A stretch of DNA of 64,000 nt, from assembly GCA_910577105.1 (NCBI GenBank), contig CAJTMB010000013.1, forward strand, positions 1 to 64,000, written 5' to 3'. Of this stretch, positions 58,973-64,000 are shown in pieces (within the stretch, counting starts at the first letter, position 1; each line of letters starts with the position of its first letter). This stretch comes from an uncultured Lachnospiraceae bacterium. GTDB taxonomy: Bacteria > Bacillota > Clostridia > Lachnospirales > Lachnospiraceae. The notes beneath the pieces are model-generated. The model was not told the DNA's origin. It did not search any database and saw only the letters and a program-made list of their open reading frames with translations. A program made the position numbers and the translations under genes.

Positions 58973-59832
58973 CATACAGGGATTGTTATCTGAAGGGAAG
59001 TTTCAGATTAAAAGGCGCAGGTGTGCCGCAGGCGGAATGGGACGCCAGGATTTTACTGGAATATGTCTGCAATACGGACTGCAACATGCTGCTTGCCCAT
59101 GGGGATGAAACGGTTGACCGAAAAAAGCAGGATGCGTATTTTGCGCTTATCCATAAGCGGGAACAAAGAATCCCCCTGCAATTTCTGACCGGTGAACAGG
59201 CATTTTGCGGACTTATCTTTAGGGTAAATGAGCATGTGTTGATTCCCAGACAGGACACGGAGATTCTTGTGGAAGAGGCATTGAAACGACTGAAGCCGGG
59301 GATGCGGGTACTGGATATGTGTACCGGTTCCGGCTGTATTTTAATCAGCATCATATCCCTTAAAGAAGGTATTCGGGGACTGGGTGTGGATTTGTCAGAG
59401 GAAGCCCTTAAGGTAGCCGGCAAAAACGCCGGATTGCTTTTACATGGCAGCAGACGGCCTGAATGGATTTGCAGTGATTTGTTTGATGCTTTAGATAAAC
59501 CGGACTGTGAAGAAGCCAGATTTAACATGCTGGTATCCAATCCACCCTATATACCTCGTGCAATGATGCAGACCCTGATGCCGGAAGTACGGGATTATGA
59601 ACCGGGGACTGCCTTGGACGGGGGAGAGGACGGTCTTTTGTTTTATAAAAGAATCGTAAAGGAAGGTGCGGACTTTTTAAAAGAAAACGGATGGCTGTTA
59701 TTTGAAATCGGGTGTGAACAAAAAGAGGCTGTAAGCAATATTTTGGAGGAAGCCGGTTTTGGCGATATAGAATGCAGGAAGGATTATGCGGGACTGGACC
59801 GTGTGATAATAGGAAGAAAGAAACAGAGGTAA
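58969..59832 (+). CDS. prmC: Peptide chain release factor N5-glutamine methyltransferase
   Basis: A 287-aa SAM-dependent methyltransferase that methylates the GGQ glutamine of release factors. The catalytic NPPY lies in VSNPPYIP near residue 193. The SAM-binding DMCTGSGCILISI is near residue 119, and the N-terminal helical domain (AEWDARILLEYV) positions the release factor. It overlaps the upstream gene by four bases and sits 4 bp from prfA, which encodes its substrate. Secure. Confidence 0.96.
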   Translation: MTYRDCYLKGSFRLKGAGVPQAEWDARILLEYVCNTDCNMLLAHGDETVDRKKQDAYFALIHKREQRIPLQFLTGEQAFCGLIFRVNEHVLIPRQDTEILVEEALKRLKPGMRVLDMCTGSGCILISIISLKEGIRGLGVDLSEEALKVAGKNAGLLLHGSRRPEWICSDLFDALDKPDCEEARFNMLVSNPPYIPRAMMQTLMPEVRDYEPGTALDGGEDGLLFYKRIVKEGADFLKENGWLLFEIGCEQKEAVSNILEEAGFGDIECRKDYAGLDRVIIGRKKQR

Positions 59833-59836
59833 TGTG

Positions 59837-60910
59837 ATGTTTGACAAGTTAGACGATTTATTGAGAAGATTTGAGGAAATCATCAATGAGCTTCATGAAC
59901 CGGATGTGGTGAATGACCAGAACCGCTTCAGGAAGCTGATGAAAGAACAGAGTGATTTGACCCCGTTGGTGGAGGCATATACCGAATATAAAAAGTGCAA
60001 ACAGGATGTGGAGGATTCCCTCGCCATGCTGGATGAGGAAAATGACGAGGAGATGCGGGAAATGCTCAAGGAAGAGCTTTCCGCAGGCAGGAAGCGAATT
60101 GAAGAACTGGAGCAGGAACTGAAAATTCTCCTGCTTCCCAAAGACCCTAACGATGACAAAAACGTGATTGTGGAAATCCGTGCAGGCGCAGGCGGGGATG
60201 AGTCCGCTCTGTTTGCAGCGGAAATCTACCGCATGTATGTGCATTATGCCGAGAGCCAGCGCTTTAAAGTGGAAACCATGAGCGTGGATGAAATCGGTAT
60301 CGGCGGAATGAAAGAAGTTACTTTCATGTTGAGCGGGCAGGGCGCTTATTCCAAAATGAAGTATGAAAGCGGTGTACACCGTGTACAGCGTGTACCGGAA
60401 ACAGAATCCCAGGGCCGTATCCACACTTCCACGATTACCGTAGCGGTAATGCCCGAGGCGGAAGAGGTGGATGTCGTGATTGATGAAAAGGATATTCGCA
60501 TCGACGTAATGCGTGCTTCCGGCAATGGCGGACAGTGTGTCAACACCACGGATTCAGCGGTACGTCTGACCCATTATCCCACCGGCATTGTGGTGTACAG
60601 CCAGACCGAAAAATCCCAGCTGCAGAACAAGGCAAAGGCATTTGCCCTGCTGCGCGCAAAGTTGTATGACATTGAGCAGCAGAAAGCCCATGATGCGGAA
60701 GCAGAGCTTCGCCGCAGCCAGGTGGGGACCGGTGACCGCTCTGAGAAAATCAGGACTTACAATTTCCCACAGGGGCGCGTGACCGACCACCGTATCGGTC
60801 TTACGCTGTATAAGCTGGATAAAATCATGAACGGCGATATTCAGGAGATTGTGGATGCGTGCATTGCAGCCGACCAGGCGGCAAAGCTGGCTAAGATGAA
60901 TGAGAATTAA
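59837..60910 (+). CDS. prfA: Peptide chain release factor 1
   Basis: A 357-aa RF1 that reads UAA and UAG. The peptidyl-hydrolysis motif is GNGGQCVNTTDS near residue 229; the RF1-type tripeptide region is VPETESQGRIHTS near 186, with Pro-Glu-Thr in place of the common Pro-Ala/Val-Thr. The start is ATG 59837, matching the normal MFDKLDDLL start; a GTG one codon earlier is possible. The prmC-prfA coupling is standard. Confidence 0.96.
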   Translation: MFDKLDDLLRRFEEIINELHEPDVVNDQNRFRKLMKEQSDLTPLVEAYTEYKKCKQDVEDSLAMLDEENDEEMREMLKEELSAGRKRIEELEQELKILLLPKDPNDDKNVIVEIRAGAGGDESALFAAEIYRMYVHYAESQRFKVETMSVDEIGIGGMKEVTFMLSGQGAYSKMKYESGVHRVQRVPETESQGRIHTSTITVAVMPEAEEVDVVIDEKDIRIDVMRASGNGGQCVNTTDSAVRLTHYPTGIVVYSQTEKSQLQNKAKAFALLRAKLYDIEQQKAHDAEAELRRSQVGTGDRSEKIRTYNFPQGRVTDHRIGLTLYKLDKIMNGDIQEIVDACIAADQAAKLAKMNEN

Positions 60911-61008
60911 AAAACATTTTACGACCATGACGGAAATCAAGAGTTAAAGGAGTCAGATGTGATTGCAAGGGAAGGTGCAAATCGCAGCGGAAAATGGATT
61001 GTACTATA

Positions 61009-61044
61009 ATGTCGTAATAAATGTCGTAATAAATGTCGTAATAA
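61009..61044 (+). repeat. Three tandem copies of a 12-bp unit
   Basis: ATGTCGTAATAA is repeated three times without change (61009-61020, 61021-61032, 61033-61044), directly after a TATAAT hexamer at 61005, upstream of the helix-turn-helix gene. Confidence 0.9.
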
Positions 61045-61134
61045 AAAAGCACTTATAAGAATCTCGGTGATTCTACCGGCGGTCGATTGCAAATAACTAT
61101 CCTGAAATGTAAGATGTCTTCAGGAGGTGGCTGT

Positions 61135-61893
61135 ATGTACAGGATAGATAATAAGAAATTCGGAGAATTTGTAGCGCAGTTACGCAAAGAAAAGAATTTT
61201 ACGCAGAAGGAGCTTGCAGAACGGCTTTTTATTTCCGATAAGACCGTGAGCAAATGGGAAAGGGGATTGAGCATTCCCGATGTGTCCCTGCTGATTCCGA
61301 TTGCCGATATACTGGGCGTGACGGTAACGGAACTGCTTTACGGGGAGCGTCTTGGCAGCGAAAGCAGGCTTGGCATTGAGGAGGTAGAAAGTCTGGTGAC
61401 ATGCTCCATGGATATGTCGAAGCAGGAAAAAACCGTACAAAGAAAGCATCGCCTGAAGTGGATACTGGTATATATTGCCTCTGTTTTTGCCGTGGCTTTG
61501 GAAACGGTTCTACTCATGTTGAATGGTTTTACGGAACTGGAAGGTCTGTATCTGGTAGAAGGGTTGATGCTGACTTTTGGAGGATGGTTCTGTCTGTTTG
61601 CAAAAGAAACACTGCCCACATACTATGATGAAAATAAGGTGCATTATATTTCTGATGGTTTTTTCCGCATACATATGCCGGGAATAAATTTTAACAACAG
61701 TAACTGGCCTCACATTTTGAAGGCAGGAAGAATATGGACCCTTACGACAGCGGTTTTGTGGCCCCTGGTGGAAGGGTTAATACGTGTTTTTCTGGGGGAA
61801 GAAATATGGCAGGTGGCACAATGGATTGTTGTCATGATGGTGTCCTTCAGTATCTTTATTCCCATATGTGTGATGGGGAAGAAGTATGAGTAA
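61135..61893 (+). CDS. XRE-type helix-turn-helix protein with membrane domain
   Basis: A 252-aa regulator. Residues about 7-65 are a Cro/C1-type helix-turn-helix (KNFTQKELAERLFISDKTVSKWERG). A linker of charged residues is followed by about four hydrophobic segments from residue 105 on, so the DNA-binding domain would be tethered to the membrane. This architecture is common in Firmicutes, but ligands are unknown. The start is ATG 61135 with an AGGAGGTGG site; the frame's earlier ATG has none. The ribosome site is partly held in a 6-bp hairpin (CCTGAA/TTCAGG, 61101-61124), which could tune translation. Three tandem 12-mers lie upstream. Confidence 0.85.
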   Translation: MYRIDNKKFGEFVAQLRKEKNFTQKELAERLFISDKTVSKWERGLSIPDVSLLIPIADILGVTVTELLYGERLGSESRLGIEEVESLVTCSMDMSKQEKTVQRKHRLKWILVYIASVFAVALETVLLMLNGFTELEGLYLVEGLMLTFGGWFCLFAKETLPTYYDENKVHYISDGFFRIHMPGINFNNSNWPHILKAGRIWTLTTAVLWPLVEGLIRVFLGEEIWQVAQWIVVMMVSFSIFIPICVMGKKYE

Positions 61894-61918
61894 TTGTATT
61901 TTATAGAAGGAGGTTTTT

Positions 61919-61945
61919 ATGAAAAGATATGTTATGGCTGCATAG
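61919..61945 (+). CDS. Eight-codon leader ORF, copy 1
   Basis: AGAAGGAGG precedes ATG 61919; the frame encodes MKRYVMAA and ends in TAG. A hairpin, CACAGGCTAT / ATAGCCGTG (61946-61985), begins right after the stop. The next gene starts 75 bp later. It shares layout and sequence with the frame at 62491. It may be a leader peptide or the relic of a longer small gene. Confidence 0.5.
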   Translation: MKRYVMAA

Positions 61946-62019
61946 CACAGGCTATTGCAGATAAAGAATATTTGTTATAGCCGTGCTTCCTTGATATTAT
62001 ATGATTTCAGGAGGACAAG

Positions 62020-62295
62020 ATGGGCTATAAGAGAGCAGAAGAGATTCTGCCGAGAGATATTATCGAATTGATTCAGCAATATGTTGACGGAGAGAACATC
62101 TATATTCCGAGAAAATCGGAAAACAGGCAGGGATGGGGATGCGCCACGCAAATCAGGCAGGAATTGTCAGACAGAAATGCAGCCATCTTTCGAGATTACC
62201 GGCGGGGCTGTAAAGTCCCGGAGCTTGCAGAAAAGTATTTTCTTTCCATAAAGAGCATTCAGCGTATTGTCAGGGAAATGAAAAAAACAGCATAA
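62020..62295 (+). CDS. CD3324 family / Mor-like helix-turn-helix protein
   Basis: A 91-aa protein. The N-terminal half includes ILPRDIIELIQQYVDGENIYIPRK, typical of the small CD3324 family in Clostridia (residues about 9-32). The C-terminal half resembles the Mor transcription activator helix-turn-helix (VPELAEKYFLSIKSIQRIVREM). AGGAGG precedes ATG 62020. It is probably a DNA-binding regulator, but no target is known. It is preceded by an 8-codon leader frame and hairpin. Confidence 0.8.
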   Translation: MGYKRAEEILPRDIIELIQQYVDGENIYIPRKSENRQGWGCATQIRQELSDRNAAIFRDYRRGCKVPELAEKYFLSIKSIQRIVREMKKTA

Positions 62296-62490
62296 TGACT
62301 ATGAAAGGGAATGAGTCGACGGAATTGGAGCATGTCTTTAACTTTTGGCGGCTCATTTTCTATTGTAAAAATGTATGAGGTAGCAATAGGGAAGAAAAGC
62401 CTGTAGAGTGATAAGTGTTTCTGAAGCCTGCGTCAAAGGGCGTTTGGCTAAGAGATATCAGGTTTCACACAAAGAAGAGGAGGTTTTTCT

Positions 62491-62517
62491 ATGACTACAC
62501 CCGTTTATTTTGCATAG
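62491..62517 (+). CDS. Eight-codon leader ORF, copy 2
   Basis: GAGGAGGTTTTTCT precedes ATG 62491; the frame encodes MTTPVYFA and ends in TAG. It is followed by the hairpin CAGAGGCTATT / AATAGCCTTTG (62518-62559) and then the DUF1062 gene at 62592. From GCATAG onward it matches copy 1 at 24 of the first 27 bases or so. Confidence 0.5.
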   Translation: MTTPVYFA

Positions 62518-62591
62518 CAGAGGCTATTGCAAATAAAAAAGAATAAGTAATAGCCTTTGCATGTCCAAAGAAAAAGAGAAGGAGATGCAAA

Positions 62592-63161
62592 ATGAGCTAT
62601 TTCAATGCAACTGTATACAGAATCGTACCGAAAAAGTCTTACAGGATTGTACGCGGCTGTCCCGGGTGCGGGAGAAAAACCGGATACTGCAATTCGGGAA
62701 ACTTCCGTGTCAATGCAAACAAAAGCCGGATTGATGTGTGGTTGATTTATCGGTGCGAGAAATGCAGTCATACCTATAACCTGACTATTTATGAAAGGAT
62801 AAGGCCTGCGGAAATGGAGCGGGAGGAATACCTGCATTTTTTACAGAATGACGCCCGGACTGCGATACGCTATGGGACGGACAAAACGCTCTTTTCCAAA
62901 AACAAGGCAGAAATTGATTGGGAAGAAATTTCCTACGACATTTCTCCTGTGGGGCAGGTATCAACGGCAGATAATGTGATTGTGATAGAAAATCCGTATG
63001 AACTGCGCCTGCGGACGGATAAGGTATTGGCGGAAATTCTCCGTGTCACGAGGAGCAGGGTCAGGCAGATGGTAAAAGAGAAGAAATTAGAAATTCCTCA
63101 AAACTTTTTGGGAATAAGAGCGGAAATTACACTTTTGGAAGGAGAAATACGGGATGAGTGA
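62592..63161 (+). CDS. DUF1062 family protein with zinc ribbon
   Basis: A 189-aa protein. A zinc-ribbon-like pair, CPGCGRK (near residue 25) and CEKCSHTYNLTIYERI (near 56), is characteristic of DUF1062. The C-terminal region (RVTRSRVRQMVKEKKLEIPQ) resembles a ribosomal-S4-like RNA-binding helix-turn. GAAGGAG lies before the ATG. Function is unknown; an RNA-binding regulatory role is a guess. The methyltransferase gene overlaps its stop by eight bases. An 8-codon leader frame and hairpin lie upstream. Confidence 0.82.
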   Translation: MSYFNATVYRIVPKKSYRIVRGCPGCGRKTGYCNSGNFRVNANKSRIDVWLIYRCEKCSHTYNLTIYERIRPAEMEREEYLHFLQNDARTAIRYGTDKTLFSKNKAEIDWEEISYDISPVGQVSTADNVIVIENPYELRLRTDKVLAEILRVTRSRVRQMVKEKKLEIPQNFLGIRAEITLLEGEIRDE

Positions 63162-63846
63162 ATTTGCGGAAATCAAAAAATGGCTGGAAGATACAAAGGA
63201 CGAGCCGTTGGAAGAGATGGGAAGCTTTTTTGAAAAAAGAGTTGGTGGCTATGAGGCGCACATGGCGGGCTGGAAGAAAAACTATGAGTGGATGGCCCGG
63301 CTGGTGCCCGCAGAGGCGAAAGCGCTCCTGGATATCGGTTGCGGAACCGGTCTGGAACTGGATGAAATTTACAGGCTGCATCCGTCAATATCCGTGACGG
63401 GTATTGATTTGGAACAGGCTATGCTTGATTTGTTGAAAAAGAAGCACGGCAGCAAAAAGCTTTCGGTAATCTGCGGGGATTATTTTCAGGTGCCGTTCGG
63501 GCAGGAGTGCTTTGATGTGGCTGTGTCTTTTGAAACACTGCATCATTTTAAGGCGGAGGAAAAGCTGATTGTTTTTAAAAAGCTGTATGGATGCCTGAAG
63601 GCGGGCGGATGCTATATACAGGGAGATTATGCAGCGGAATCGGAGGAAATGGAAGCTTATCTGTTTGCGGAACGCGAAAGGCGGAGAAAACAAAGCGGTA
63701 TCCCGGAGGGGGTATTTGTCCATTTTGACACGCCTCTGACGCTGGAGCATGAGATGCAGCTTTTACGGGAAGCCGGGTTTGACCGGGTGGAATGCCTGGG
63801 CTGCCTTGAGGAGCGGAACACACCTATGATACGTGCGGTAAAGTAA
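63154..63846 (+). CDS. Class I SAM-dependent methyltransferase
   Basis: A 230-aa Rossmann-fold methyltransferase. Motif I is LLDIGCGTGLELDEI near residue 54, the acidic ribose-binding residue is in VTGIDLEQAM near 77, and motif IV-like DVAVSFETLHHF lies near 123. The substrate is not predictable; small molecules or metabolites are typical for this Methyltransf_25-like form. It starts inside the DUF1062 gene, so the two are coupled. Confidence 0.88.
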   Translation: MSEFAEIKKWLEDTKDEPLEEMGSFFEKRVGGYEAHMAGWKKNYEWMARLVPAEAKALLDIGCGTGLELDEIYRLHPSISVTGIDLEQAMLDLLKKKHGSKKLSVICGDYFQVPFGQECFDVAVSFETLHHFKAEEKLIVFKKLYGCLKAGGCYIQGDYAAESEEMEAYLFAERERRRKQSGIPEGVFVHFDTPLTLEHEMQLLREAGFDRVECLGCLEERNTPMIRAVK

Positions 63847-63848
63847 TT

Positions 63849-64000
63849 TTATTGGCCCGGCTGCAATTCTTTTTTATGGGTCTGGGCATAGTAAAATATG
63901 TACTGCTGCATAATTCCGGCGTATTTCCCATACCGGGTAAAGGGTTCCTTCCCGTGATACTCGCGGTCAATCACCTTGTGAATCCAGGTGTCCACGGGTA
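63849..64000 (-). CDS. DNA glycosylase (OGG1/AlkA-like), C-terminal end, cut by the right edge
   Basis: The minus strand is open from the right edge to a TAA at 63849-63851, about 50 codons. The text includes VDTWIHKVIDREYHG and YAGIMQQYIFYYAQ, which resembles the last helices of 8-oxoguanine DNA glycosylases of the HhH-GPD family in Firmicutes. The catalytic HhH-Lys/Asp region is outside the window, so activity cannot be judged. The gene converges on the methyltransferase gene. Confidence 0.75.
   Translation of the reverse strand, partial: PVDTWIHKVIDREYHGKEPFTRYGKYAGIMQQYIFYYAQTHKKELQPGQ

Noticed and set aside
61946..61985. Stop-codon read-through of the 8-codon ORF into the following frame
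   Set aside because: Although HRLLQIK and QRLLQIK follow the TAG in the two copies, the similarity is better explained by conserved nucleotides of the hairpin, and the frame then runs out of phase with the next gene.

Overview
The window reads as chromosome of an anaerobic, spore-lineage Clostridia, most probably Lachnospiraceae. Reasons: moderate GC, strong AGGAGG ribosome sites, the gene orders clpP-clpX-lon-ysxC and rho-rpmE-DUF1385-prmC-prfA, a DUF5717/DUF5716 gene cluster, a trigger factor starting MGLQVEKLEKNM, and best-fit product families throughout. I cannot name the genus. There is no rRNA, tRNA, CRISPR array, phage or intact insertion sequence.

Layout. 1-888: C-terminal part of an RTX (calcium-binding nonapeptide) protein cut by the left edge. 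968-3540: ilvE, then a self-repressed tetR-alpha/beta hydrolase pair with two visible operators. 3897-8966: an unusual nickel-linked operon, hypB - large Fe-S flavoprotein oxidoreductase - hypA - membrane protein. 9397-15200: Rpn-family nuclease translationally coupled to sbcD-sbcC, then a PrsA-like lipoprotein. 15260-20974: htpG under a CIRCE element, cupin, greA-like, degV, and a SpoIID-like peptidoglycan-binding protein. 21140-28043: a four-gene cassette (DUF5717, Hsp70/actin-like DUF5716, TPR-like protein, membrane coiled-coil protein) of unknown job. 28399-32322: purC-purB-purA and a small membrane protein. 32319-36396: HAD phosphatase, LysR, an ECF sigma/DUF4179 pair and a histidine phosphatase. 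36627-41560: MATE pump, two charged small proteins, and an ABC importer whose permease and ATPase are one polypeptide. 41706-50905: tig, clpP, clpX, lon, ysxC, a permease, truA, vanZ-like. 50993-55775: a second ECF sigma/regulator pair, a degenerate response regulator, plsY-like and glycolipid glycosyltransferase genes, and mntP behind a Mn riboswitch. 55948-60910: rho-rpmE-DUF1385-prmC-prfA. 61135-64000: small regulators, two twin 8-codon leader ORFs, DUF1062, a methyltransferase, and the end of a DNA glycosylase at the right edge.

The most striking non-coding signal is a family of three roughly 185-bp elements (3598-3783, 8985-9167, 33942-34123). Each folds into one long hairpin. The roughly 105-nt core is nearly invariant, while the outer arms differ between copies yet stay self-complementary, and the inner stem carries matched double substitutions. 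All three sit in intergenic gaps, each within about 25 bp of a recognisable promoter. I do not recognise the family. It could be a structured RNA, a single-strand-folding mobile element or an insulator.

Start sites were moved from the longest reading frame wherever a ribosome site or promoter decides the matter; each case is stated in its entry.
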